Shown: positions 35,092 to 43,259 of the stretch, piece after piece
Numbering within the stretch: the stretch's first letter is position 1
How the letters are laid out: each line of letters begins with the position of its first letter
Assembly: GCA_903851195.1 (NCBI GenBank)
Contig: CAINNJ010000025.1
Coordinates: forward strand, 310,001 to 374,000
Direction: 5' to 3'
DNA from: an uncultured Acidobacteriia bacterium
GTDB taxonomy: Bacteria; Acidobacteriota; Terriglobia; Bryobacterales; Bryobacteraceae
Length of the DNA: 64,000 bases
Translations under genes and position numbers: made by a program
Notes under the pieces: generated by a model
What the model saw: the letters and a program-made list of their open reading frames with translations, nothing else
The model's database searches: none
Told to the model about the DNA's origin: nothing

Positions 35092-37542
35092 TTACAGTCC
35101 ACCCTCGAACAGGACGGCGCCCGGATGGCCAGACCCGATCGATTCGAACGGCGTACGGTTCTGGTAAACAAATTCAGAGTACCGGGTAACGGCGAGGCTC
35201 TCGAAAAGGTGAACGCGTTCACTGAGGAACACGGTTGCCTGGTGAGTACAGATGGTGATCACTCGCCGATAGCCATGTGCCCTGAGGCGGCCACATACCT
35301 CGCGTTCCATACTCGCGGCCAGAGACAAGGCATCTAAACCAGGAGCGCATCCGGTCATAAATATTTCGGCGACCTCACATGGCTCGAACGGGCCTCGCAA
35401 CGCGACATATTTGGCCTGGAGTTCCTCCATAAGCGCGAAGATCGGTGACATGCTGGGGTACTGGGCCTCGCCGGATGCGGCCGGCATCGCCCCGTCGAAC
35501 CCGTGAGCCATGCAGAAACCAACGAGCTTGCCACTGACCCGGTCGCGGGCAACCACCGATGTGCCGTGCCTCATGCTTTCGTCTACAACCTGACGGCAGA
35601 AGAGGCGGAATTCGTGGGACGGCAGTTCGAGAGCCTGAGCCATTGGCTCAGCTCGCAGAAACGATTCCATCGCCAGCGCGGCGGTCTGGTCCACATCGGC
35701 ATGCGTCAACGATTCGATGATGATTCCTTCATCGGGAATGGGCGAGACCGGCCCGGCCCCATCGAGGATAAGCGCTGCTTCCAGCGCTGACATTCGCATC
35801 GTGAGTGCACTTTCCTGCCGTTCGCCGATTGCCTGGCGGCGGCCGAGACGCAACAGGAAACGGATCCACTGCATGGAATCGCCACCAAGCCGCAGGAAAC
35901 TGTCGGTCCGGCGCACCGGTGAAACGTTGAGAAGGTCAGACCAGGTCGCGGCGATCCATTGCTCGGAGTCCGTTGCCGGCAGGTCGTTGGGACTGACATC
36001 GGGGTCCGGATGGGACTGCGGCGCCCACCGCGAAATATCACGCGCCAGTTTTCCGTTCGGGAGCCGTGGCAGGGCTTCCATTCCGATGAACTTGCCGGGG
36101 CAGGCGAACTCCGGCAGAACCTGGCCCAGCAACGTCGACAACTGGCAGGAGTTCGCCTCCGTCGGCGCTATATAAGCGATCAGCCGCAGTTCACCCGGAA
36201 GCCCTACGGCCGCCACAACAGCTTCCCTGATGCCCGCATTCAGGCCGATCAAGGCATTCTCAATTTCTTCCAGTTCCACTCGATTGCCGCGAATCTGAAC
36301 CTGCCGGTCGCCGCGGCCGGCATAGTAAAGCATTCCATCCGGCCCTTCGAAAACCCGATCGCCGGTCCGGTACATGCGTTCAGCCGGCGCCTCAGGATCG
36401 GGCAGGAATCGCGCGGCCGTTTCTTCAGGCCGGTTGTAATACCCCAATGCGACCGCCTGGCCGCCGACATACAACTCGCCTTCCTCGCCAGGCTGAACGG
36501 GCTTCTGCCCGGGACCCAGCACGTAGCAACGAGTATTAGCAATCGGTCTGCCGATCGGTATGCGCGCTCCGATTGGCTGAGTAGGCGATGCCACAATCGC
36601 GAAAGTTGCGTCTCCGGCGATCTCGGTGGTTCCGTAGAGGTTCAGGAGCGTGGCATTCGGAGCGGCCGCATGGAAGCGAATGGCCGTATCGCGCGGGAGC
36701 GCCTCTCCGCTCGATGTCCACAGGTTCAATGCCGGCAACGCATTGCCCAGCCGTGGTTCCGCTTCGAGCAGAAGGTTGAGTAGCGCCGGAACGACGGTAA
36801 TTCGCGTTGCGCGGCTCTCGCGCAGGAGGGCAATCAGCCTGGTGGGATCGGAAGAATCGCGAGACGGGACAATGAGCGTGGGGATTCCGGCAAGGAGACC
36901 TCCATACAGTTCCCAGACCGAGTCGACGAACGCCGGCGAGGTGCGGGCCGCCAATACATCGGAACTTCCGAATGGAAATGCGTTCCACATCCACTCGATC
37001 CGATTTGCGGTTGCGGCGGCGGACCCGGCCACTCCTTTGGGCGTCCCGGTGGAACCGGAGGTGTAGATCAGATACAGGGGCGTTTGGGGCGGCCGTTGCT
37101 CGATCGACTGAAATCGACCGGGCTCAGCTTCGAGATCCTCCAACCAAAGAACGGGCCAGGGTGACAATTCGGATTTTTGGCCGGAGCGGTCGGGCGTCCA
37201 GGAGTCGAGCACATACTTAGGGCGGCAATCTGCGAGGATAAAGCTGCGACGCGCCATTGGGTAGAAGGGATCGAGCGGAACGGCCACGGCCCCCGCCAGG
37301 CCAACGCCCAGCATCGCGGCAAACGCGTCAACCGAGCGGGACATGTGGATCGCGATCCTGTCTCCCGGGCACACGCCTCGGGCGGCGAGACCGGCGGCGG
37401 TCGATTCGGCTTTGAGCCGCAGTTGGTGAAACGAAACGTTCCCGGAACCGCTTAGGTTGAGGAGCGCAGGCTCGTCGGGCCGGGCCAGGGCGACAGTCTG
37501 GAAGCGCGCGAAAAGGTCGCCCCGTATTGTGGGTTCCGGCAT
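35092..37542 (-). CDS. Ebony-like adenylation - carrier - GNAT protein (predicted beta-alanyl-amine synthase)
   Basis: 816 residues in three parts. The adenylation domain (about 1-505) has YTSGSTGTPKG at 160-170, NLYGTTE, YRTGDR, GRGDRQVQIRGNRVELEEIE and LPNGKLARD with K498. The carrier domain (about 520-590) has LGGDS with Ser556 for phosphopantetheine. The C-terminal part (about 605-816) is GNAT/arylalkylamine-N-acyltransferase-like (FLRAEPMAQALEL, SVVARDRVSGKLVGFCMAHG). This A-T-GNAT order and length match insect Ebony, which activates beta-alanine and couples it to amines such as dopamine and histamine. Pocket residues aligned to GrsA 235-517 are V206, D207, W210, T249, T276, S278, L302, G310, D311, K498. 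The shifted Asp (236, not 235) and VDW..SLGDK fit beta-alanine. It starts 5 bp after the ATPase stop. The acceptor amine is unknown. Confidence 0.85.
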   Translation of the reverse strand: MPEPTIRGDLFARFQTVALARPDEPALLNLSGSGNVSFHQLRLKAESTAAGLAARGVCPGDRIAIHMSRSVDAFAAMLGVGLAGAVAVPLDPFYPMARRSFILADCRPKYVLDSWTPDRSGQKSELSPWPVLWLEDLEAEPGRFQSIEQRPPQTPLYLIYTSGSTGTPKGVAGSAAATANRIEWMWNAFPFGSSDVLAARTSPAFVDSVWELYGGLLAGIPTLIVPSRDSSDPTRLIALLRESRATRITVVPALLNLLLEAEPRLGNALPALNLWTSSGEALPRDTAIRFHAAAPNATLLNLYGTTEIAGDATFAIVASPTQPIGARIPIGRPIANTRCYVLGPGQKPVQPGEEGELYVGGQAVALGYYNRPEETAARFLPDPEAPAERMYRTGDRVFEGPDGMLYYAGRGDRQVQIRGNRVELEEIENALIGLNAGIREAVVAAVGLPGELRLIAYIAPTEANSCQLSTLLGQVLPEFACPGKFIGMEALPRLPNGKLARDISRWAPQSHPDPDVSPNDLPATDSEQWIAATWSDLLNVSPVRRTDSFLRLGGDSMQWIRFLLRLGRRQAIGERQESALTMRMSALEAALILDGAGPVSPIPDEGIIIESLTHADVDQTAALAMESFLRAEPMAQALELPSHEFRLFCRQVVDESMRHGTSVVARDRVSGKLVGFCMAHGFDGAMPAASGEAQYPSMSPIFALMEELQAKYVALRGPFEPCEVAEIFMTGCAPGLDALSLAASMEREVCGRLRAHGYRRVITICTHQATVFLSERVHLFESLAVTRYSEFVYQNRTPFESIGSGHPGAVLFEGGL

Positions 37543-37547
37543 TGTGC

Positions 37548-39695
37548 TTATCTCACGCCAATCTCGCTTTGCGCGTGCTTGCGTACTGGCCGCATCGCGA
37601 GACCCAAACCGGCAAATAACGAGGCCAGCCAGATGACGGTCCCGCCGACGATACCGACCACGCCAAACATTGCCCCACCGATGATCACCACTCCCTGGCT
37701 GATAGCGGCGAAAGCCCCGGCGTTCATATTGTTCTCAAGATCGCGGGCGAGATCGAACAGCAGTGGCAACTGGCTAAGGCTCTGACTCATGAAAACGATC
37801 TGCGCCGTGTCGGTGGCGGCAGTGGATGAGCCACGAAGTGAGATTGAAACATGTGCCGACTTTAACGCGATGGTGTCGTTGATTCCGTCCCCGACAAAGC
37901 AGACAGACCGGCCTTCCCTTTGAAGCTCCTTGACGATCGCCGCTTTGCCGGCGGGCAGCGTATCGTAAAAATAACGTGAGATGCCCAGCTTCGCGGCAAT
38001 ACGCCGCGTAGGCTGCTCGTGGTCGCCGGAGACGATACAGACGTCCAGCTTGCGTCTGCGCAGCTCGGTCACCACCAGGTGGGCTTCCGGTCGCAGAGTG
38101 GGGCGCAACTCGATGGCGCCGTGCAGAACGGAGTCGACGGCGACCATGACCAGCGAATTCGCCTCTTCCCTGCTGGTCATCAGCAACTCCTGAAAGCTGT
38201 CTGGAATTGGGACTTGCTCATCGGCCATAAACCGCGCGCTTCCCACCCGGATCCAATGCCCGTCCAGGCGCACACTCAGGCCGAACCCGACGCGGTAGTC
38301 CGCATTGTCAGCTTCCGGGACGGTCAGGCCGCGGCGTCGGGCTTCGGTTAGAATTGCCTTTGCTATTGGGTGCGTCTGGCGATGCTCCGCGGCTGCGGCC
38401 TGCATGACCACGGTATCGGCGTCTATCCCCGGCAAAGTGTGGACCTGCGCCGCTTGCAACTCATCCAGGGTTAAGGTCCCGGTTTTGTCGAACACCACGG
38501 TGTCCACGTCCCTTAGGAGCTCGAGCGAGCGGCCGTCCTTCACCAGAATTCCCTGCGTGGCGGACGCGTTCAGGAAATTCAGAAGCGCAATCGGCGCGGT
38601 GAGCCGTATGTTTAATCCAATGGCCGATCCCAGAATCGTGACCATCGACTGATAGCCGGAGAGAGGCAGGGCGACGAGCGCCAAGGCCAGGCTGGGCGCC
38701 ACCGAGCGGTCGGCCAATCGCTCGCCTTTTGACACGACGCTCGCCTGATAAGAGGCCGTCTTGTTTAGAATCGCACCGATTTGGGCCGCCACCGTCTCCT
38801 CACCGGTTTTCTCAACCCTGACCACCGCCCTGCCCGATACCATCATTGTCGCGGTCAGGACCGGATCGCCGGCGCCTTTCTCCACCGGTTCACTTTCGCC
38901 GGTCAACAGATGTTGATCGACCATCGCCGCGCCTTCAATGACAATGCCGTCGACTGGAATCACATCGCCGGCCTGGAAGACGAGGGAATCGCCTGCCCGG
39001 ACGGACTCAAACGGGACTTCAATATCGGCACCGCCGGCGTGCTTCCAGACGGTCTTGGGCTGCTGGCGGAAGACTTCGCTCATCGTCTTGCGCGAACGGT
39101 CCTGGGTTACCAGTACGAGCTTTTCGCCGATGTAGTAGGCAACAAGACTGAATGCCCCGGGAATCAGGTAGCCGCCGCAAAATAAACCGATGAAGTAGAG
39201 CGACCCCATCACATCCATGCGCAGTCTGCGTTCCCGCACTATGGCCTGGTAACCGTTGCGAAAGATGACGCCGGTGCTGTACAGCGCGGTGCCGAGAGTG
39301 ACAATGACGAGTGGTGGGTACACAATCGCGCCAACAGCCGCCGTAATGCTCACGGCTGCGGCCGCGATACAGCGGTTCAGTTGGCGCTCATATGCTCCCG
39401 TGGCCGGGTCGGCATCCGCTGAGGCGAGTTCGTCGCGGTACCGGCCGAAGACCGGATCGACCTTCTCGGCGACCAGCTTTTGGAAGCGTTCGTCAATCCC
39501 GGCCAACAGGGCCCTGGTGCGGCCGGCCTCTCGCCGGTAGAAGAGCGGGCCAGCCTGACGGGTCTCGAGCCACGACTCTTCGAGGCGGCTTCGGATGCGC
39601 CGGATCCCGGCGTCGAGGCTCTGCGCTTTGAGGCGTGCCCGCGCCGCACGCGCCGGAGCCGCCATCTTGGGTAAATCACTCGTATAGGTTGGCAT
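37548..39695 (-). CDS. P1B-like P-type ATPase without the CPC motif
   Basis: 715 residues. P-type ATPase motifs are complete: TGES at 265-268, DKTGT with phospho-acceptor D403, a P1B-type HP in EHRQTHPIAKA, and VGDGINDTIALK. No N-terminal HMA domain is present; an Arg-rich helical N-terminus (about 100 residues) takes its place. In the membrane segment before DKTGT, where CopA/ZntA have CPCALGLATPTA, this protein reads IGLNIRLTAPIA, so all three CPC residues are missing. The transported ion is therefore uncertain and may not be a soft metal. The start at 39695 overlaps the upstream gene by 20 bp; the ATG at 39665 is a possible alternative. It lies between the unknown gene and the Ebony-like gene in one operon. 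Confidence 0.88.
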   Translation of the reverse strand: MPTYTSDLPKMAAPARAARARLKAQSLDAGIRRIRSRLEESWLETRQAGPLFYRREAGRTRALLAGIDERFQKLVAEKVDPVFGRYRDELASADADPATGAYERQLNRCIAAAAVSITAAVGAIVYPPLVIVTLGTALYSTGVIFRNGYQAIVRERRLRMDVMGSLYFIGLFCGGYLIPGAFSLVAYYIGEKLVLVTQDRSRKTMSEVFRQQPKTVWKHAGGADIEVPFESVRAGDSLVFQAGDVIPVDGIVIEGAAMVDQHLLTGESEPVEKGAGDPVLTATMMVSGRAVVRVEKTGEETVAAQIGAILNKTASYQASVVSKGERLADRSVAPSLALALVALPLSGYQSMVTILGSAIGLNIRLTAPIALLNFLNASATQGILVKDGRSLELLRDVDTVVFDKTGTLTLDELQAAQVHTLPGIDADTVVMQAAAAEHRQTHPIAKAILTEARRRGLTVPEADNADYRVGFGLSVRLDGHWIRVGSARFMADEQVPIPDSFQELLMTSREEANSLVMVAVDSVLHGAIELRPTLRPEAHLVVTELRRRKLDVCIVSGDHEQPTRRIAAKLGISRYFYDTLPAGKAAIVKELQREGRSVCFVGDGINDTIALKSAHVSISLRGSSTAATDTAQIVFMSQSLSQLPLLFDLARDLENNMNAGAFAAISQGVVIIGGAMFGVVGIVGGTVIWLASLFAGLGLAMRPVRKHAQSEIGVR

Positions 39696-40779
39696 GCAGG
39701 GCTGGGAATGGGAGTTCAGTCAGACTGGATGCGCTCTCAGGTTGACCAGGTTCAACAGAATCCGGAACATTGCGGAGGTTCGGCGGCTGATTCTCTGCGC
39801 ACTTTGCGCTGAATGGAGAGGTATCGGGAATCGGACCAGCCCAATTTGCGAAAACGATGAGTACGGCCTTCATCGAGTCGAAAAGTTCCTCGGCGACGGC
39901 GGGTTCAAGGCGATGTCCAACCAGGAGGTCCGCGAGCACCTGTTCCATAATGTCGCTTACCTCGTACACGTACTCAGCACGCGTTAGGACGGGATGTCGC
40001 TCGATCCCAAACCATTGATCCAATTCCCCAAACGCGGCTTCGTCCACCCTGGGCATCTCATGGTGCTGGCGGTAGTACTCGGCCCGAAGAGATTCTCCTT
40101 TCGTAGCCGCGCCACGGCTTCGGTCCGGTCCATCCACCACTTTCGGAACGGCACGGACCATGCACTTTTCGTGAAGCTCGTGATATCGTAGCTCGGCGGC
40201 GATCCAGATCGAGCGAATGCGCTGGATGAAAGGATCAGAGCTGCACTTCGGGAAAGCCTCCTTGAACGCCTCGACGCCTGGTTGGAAGGCGTTCTGCCGC
40301 TCGCGGATTTGGTAACCGGTGAACCCCGGTGGCATATGATTTCGGATCTGGCCGCGATAAATCACACTGCACGGCTCGAAGTCCGTACCATACAGAAAGA
40401 GGGAACCCAAGCCTCGCCGCAGCCGAGCTCCAAGTACAAGCCAATCGAGGGCCAATGATTGGCGCCCCTCTCGCATGGCCTTTGCGGAATTCGAAAGCGC
40501 ATGTCCGGCGATCGCCATCATGGGGATGAACAATCCGTGGCTTAGCCTCCATCGTTTATCGCCAAGATGGGACTCGGCGCCGGTTGGATGCGATGCGGCA
40601 CACATCCGCCGTTGACTTGTCCCTGCGACAGTTGCTACGGCATTCCACAAGCAGGAGATCTGCGACAGCAGGATGCCCTGTTCCGGATCGTCAATGGCTC
40701 CGGCGGCTGGCGGTATCAGTCCGCCGTCGGGCAGCGTAATGATCTTCGCGCGCCTGTGATAACCGTTTGGCGGGCTCAT
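39676..40779 (-). CDS. Unrecognised helical protein, first gene of the Ebony-like operon
   Basis: 367 residues from the ATG at 40779; in-frame ATGs further up (for example 40842) cannot be excluded and no site has a convincing Shine-Dalgarno. I do not recognise the family. It looks soluble and mostly helical: ILLSQISCLWNAVATVAG, WRLSHGLFIPMMAIAGHAL, LGARLRRGLGSLFLYGTDFEP, RIRSIWIAAELRYHELHEKC, then YVYEVSDIMEQVLADLLVGH and SMKAVLIVFANW. Several His, Glu and Asp residues in the helices could bind metal, but this is speculation. It has no signal peptide. It overlaps the P-type ATPase by 20 bp, so it almost certainly works with it and the A-T-GNAT enzyme. Confidence 0.65.
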   Translation of the reverse strand: MSPPNGYHRRAKIITLPDGGLIPPAAGAIDDPEQGILLSQISCLWNAVATVAGTSQRRMCAASHPTGAESHLGDKRWRLSHGLFIPMMAIAGHALSNSAKAMREGRQSLALDWLVLGARLRRGLGSLFLYGTDFEPCSVIYRGQIRNHMPPGFTGYQIRERQNAFQPGVEAFKEAFPKCSSDPFIQRIRSIWIAAELRYHELHEKCMVRAVPKVVDGPDRSRGAATKGESLRAEYYRQHHEMPRVDEAAFGELDQWFGIERHPVLTRAEYVYEVSDIMEQVLADLLVGHRLEPAVAEELFDSMKAVLIVFANWAGPIPDTSPFSAKCAENQPPNLRNVPDSVEPGQPESASSLTELPFPALHANLYE

Positions 40780-41190
40780 GAACCTGCTGCTCGCGCCGAA
40801 GTGCCCGCGTAAAGGACCGTGACTCGTTGATTCGATCCGCATGACGAGGTTTGCCGGAGTACTTTGAGGGCTGGTGTTCCTGATCGTCCGGGGGCGACCT
40901 TCCAGGTTTCTACGAAGAGATGGGCTGCCTTGGCGGAAAGGGTGCAAGCCAGACTCGAAACAGAAACACTCGGCATGCGGTGATGGATAGTACCTCCTCT
41001 GAAGAGTCTACCAACGGCGCGCTTCCGTTCGCCTTCCGGATCGTTGTCCGTAAGGCCGAAAGGGAAGATCTTCACCGTGCCCCCCATGGGCAAGCCGTCG
41101 CTGCTCACCGGCAACCAGTGTGCACTGGCTCCAACAGCTCGGGAAGTGCCGTTGTGGGAACTGTAGGGCCTCGCTATGAGCGGATCAGGC
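40780..41190. other. Upstream region of the Ebony-like operon
   Basis: About 410 bp with no assigned gene. A strong AGGAGGT ribosome-site-like sequence on the minus strand (about 40991-40997) precedes a minus-strand ORF of uncertain status that starts at an ATG near 40978 and ends at 40776, overlapping the next gene. It could be a leader ORF, but its translation is not recognisable. The operon promoter should lie here; I cannot pick it confidently. Confidence 0.35.
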
Positions 41191-41211
41191 GTATCAAAAC
41201 CGTATCAAAAC
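41191..41211 (+). repeat. GTATCAAAAC direct repeats, putative arm sites (right)
   Basis: GTATCAAAAC at 41191-41200 and 41202-41211, 11 bp apart, in the same orientation and spacing as at 33114-33134, about 120 bp inside the right attachment repeat. Confidence 0.5.
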
Positions 41212-41330
41212 TCCATCCGTTCAGGCACCTGAAGTTACCCTTTGAGCGAGAGCAGATTCCCCAGGTTGCTGAAAACAAAGAAAAAACGATAGAAACCACA
41301 AAGCCAAAAGAAGCCTTCTCCACGTCTTAT

Positions 41331-41367
41331 AAGCAGGGGGTCCGCGGTTCGATCCCGCGACCGCCCA
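41331..41367 (+). repeat. Attachment-site repeat, distal copy
   Basis: Exact copy of 33004-33040 (3' end of tRNA-Val) without the 5' half of the tRNA, followed by AACA instead of CCACCA. It is the distal boundary of the island. Confidence 0.9.
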
Positions 41368-41613
41368 ACATAACTACTTTAATTTCAATAGCTTACGGAA
41401 TCTCTGAGACTCCTGCCAGAAAGCACGACACCAACAACTTAACCTCTGTTGGCCCCGTATAAGCAAGGCCAATGGTATCTTTGACCGCCGCGAGGATGTT
41501 CACGCTGTAGTAAGGATTGCTGGTAGGCATCACGGTGCGGTTGTCGCTGGAGCGCGTTCCCCCGCGGGTACGCCGTGACAAGGCTGGCCGCTTTTTGGCG
41601 TTTGGCCCGCGAA

Positions 41614-42015
41614 CTACCAGATCGTCTTGAGTCCGGACCTTCGGATGTTCTCGTCCCGCGTTACCAGCGGAACCCTCAGGGCCAGTGCCGTAGCGGCAAT
41701 AATCCGGTCAGGCATATCAGGCACCAGATCCCGCGCTATTATGCGCAGTTGGCAGGCAACCGCCAAATCCAGTGGCGCGGTACGGAAGCCTGCCAGCGGA
41801 TTCCGGAGCGCCGCTGTGAGCCGTTCCAGCGCCAACCAGGGAATCCTGCCCTTTTCCGCAAGATAGGTCGCCTCGACAAGACAGATACTCGGAACATAAA
41901 TCGGATCCCCGTTGACTCCGGCCGCATCCATCGACCGCGCCGCGCGTTCGGACAAGCGGGGATCGGAAAAGATGTACCACAGCACCGCGTGTGTATCCGC
42001 GACAACGCTGGCCAT
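41614..42015 (-). CDS. vapC: VapC-type PIN-domain toxin
   Basis: 133 residues from the ATG at 42015, whose first base is the last base of the antitoxin stop (TGATG). PIN acidic residues are present: ADTHAVLWYIF (first Asp), ICLVEATYLAEKG (Glu), and DMPDRIIAATALALRVPLVTRDENI (Asp pair near the end). It is a predicted ribonuclease toxin, neutralised by the adjacent VapB. The locus lies just beyond the distal attachment repeat. Confidence 0.9.
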   Translation of the reverse strand: MASVVADTHAVLWYIFSDPRLSERAARSMDAAGVNGDPIYVPSICLVEATYLAEKGRIPWLALERLTAALRNPLAGFRTAPLDLAVACQLRIIARDLVPDMPDRIIAATALALRVPLVTRDENIRRSGLKTIW

Positions 42016-42239
42016 CAGCCTTCGTCGCGTGGGAAGTTCTTCCACATTTCGAGTCGCTCCGCGGCAATGTCCTGCTCGGAGACGGATACCCCGAGATCGG
42101 CACAGAGCCCACGCATGCTGAGCAGCGGACGCGGAACATCGGTGCGGTATTGCAGGAACTCAGCAAAGTCCAGCACCTCTTTTTGCCGGTCTGGCGCCAG
42201 TCCCCTCACCCGCTCCAGGATAGCCTCTTCAATGCTCAT
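42015..42239 (-). CDS. vapB: VapB-like antitoxin (DUF2281 type)
   Basis: 74 residues. The N-terminal MSIEEAILERVRGLAPDRQKEVLDFAEFLQY is the DUF2281-type antitoxin start, and a Pro-rich linker with a C-terminal toxin-binding part (SEQDIAAERLEMWKNFP) follows. The stop overlaps the vapC start by one base. A TATAAT -10 hexamer lies at 42256-42261 on the minus strand. Confidence 0.88.
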   Translation of the reverse strand: MSIEEAILERVRGLAPDRQKEVLDFAEFLQYRTDVPRPLLSMRGLCADLGVSVSEQDIAAERLEMWKNFPRDEG

Positions 42240-42255
42240 CGACCACTCCGCCCAT

Positions 42256-42286
42256 ATTATACGATCCGGCGGCCATCAGGACTCAA
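42256..42286 (-). promoter_or_regulatory. Probable vapBC promoter
   Basis: On the minus strand a perfect TATAAT (42261-42256) lies about 17 bp before the vapB ATG. The best -35 is TTGAGT (42286-42281) with a long 19-bp spacer, so the -10 is convincing and the -35 weak. Confidence 0.45.
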
Positions 42287-42347
42287 ACAGTATGGGTTCA
42301 CGAGGGAGAGCGGGTACAGTCAAATTTTACTCGCGGGCACTCGGCAG

Positions 42348-43098
42348 TCACACTCCGCGTTTTTCCCGCACAGCGGTTGCCTGGTGCAGTTCGGGAAAGG
42401 CTCCGTTGCTCGCCACGACTGCCGGGCATTCCGGCCAGCAAAGACGAACCAACTCGAGCCATTGTCGAATCCGTTCCCGGAACTTCCGCTCCCTCGCGTA
42501 GTCCTGCACACCCAACTGACTACCCAGTCCCATCGGACCGAACAACGGAATCCGCTGGACCTCTCTGGCCTGATAGCACCGCCACGTCAGCCACGTGTAC
42601 AAGTCGAGGCATCCGGGATTGTTCGCCAGCGCCCGCACGACTTCTGTATCGACCGGCATTGGATGGGTCCTGAGTTCCTCCCGGAATGCCGGCGAAAGTG
42701 TGACTGTATTCTCTCCCTTCTTTCCGCCTGCTGCCGAAGACCCGGCGGAAGCCGTCATGCAGCCGCCGAAAATGCGATCCATTGGTCTGCATTCCCCACT
42801 CGACCAGAATTTCGGTGGCGCTGCCGAAACGAACCACGGGGCTCTTCTGGCGGACGGCGGCCGTGGCGAGCCACAGCAGGACAAGCCGGTCCTGCCCAAA
42901 CGGCACGCCGTACTCAGGATGCCCCACGATCTCCAGCAAGAACCGTCCGTTCCGGCGCGAATACTTCAGCGTCTGAGGCGGTAGTCGGCGAATGGATTCG
43001 ATCTGTTCTACCTTGCCAACCGCACGTACAGCGACGGGCGGGGCGACGAGGACATCTTCAAACAGATCGCGGACACACGCACCGGCGTGTTTCAGCAT
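42348..43098 (-). pseudogene. RepA-type plasmid replication initiator, frameshifted
   Basis: Two overlapping reading frames together make one RepA_C-like initiator. The first (from 43098) contains EYGVPFGQDRLVLLWLATAAV and SATEILVEWGMQTNGSHFRRLHDGFRRVF. After about 42720 homology continues in another frame with NTVTLSPAFREELRTHPMPVD, VVRALANNPGCLDLYTWLTW, RIPLFGPMGLGSQLG and ARERKFRERIRQWLELVRLCWPECPA to 42348. The piece between the two blocks is shorter than I expect for the family, so a deletion with frameshift is likely. It is a remnant of a plasmid or replicating element in the chromosome, outside the attachment repeats. Confidence 0.8.
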
Positions 43099-43259
43099 TG
43101 CGATCCTCCGGAGACGTTTGCCACCCGACGCACGCGCGTTAAGGTGGGGACTCCAAAAAGTTGTTCAGAAAGTTGTGCAATAAGCGCCGGAGAAACACGA
43201 AGACGCCGCAAAAACGAGGGGCAACCGCCATAACAACCAACAACCTGAGCGCCCCCACC

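Larger units (their letters stand above)
33004..41367. mobile_element. Integrated island at tRNA-Val, about 8.4 kb
   Basis: The element is bounded by an exact 37-bp direct repeat of the tRNA-Val 3' end. A tyrosine-recombinase remnant lies 115 bp inside the tRNA-proximal end, and GTATCAAAAC repeats lie about 75-120 bp inside both ends. The cargo is a decayed retropepsin-like gene with its neighbour and the three-gene Ebony-like operon. The integrase lacks its N-terminal domains, so the element is probably immobile now. Confidence 0.85.

Noticed and set aside
34580-35167. Small ORFs between the RHH-like gene and the Ebony-like gene
   Set aside because: No domain, no ribosome site, and mutual overlap on both strands.
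41331-41367. Second tRNA-Val gene
   Set aside because: Only the 3' half of the tRNA is present; the 5' half, D arm and most of the anticodon arm are missing.
40920-41462. Plus-strand ORF of 180 codons across the distal attachment repeat
   Set aside because: It translates the tRNA-derived repeat and the GTATCAAAAC sites; no domain and no ribosome site.
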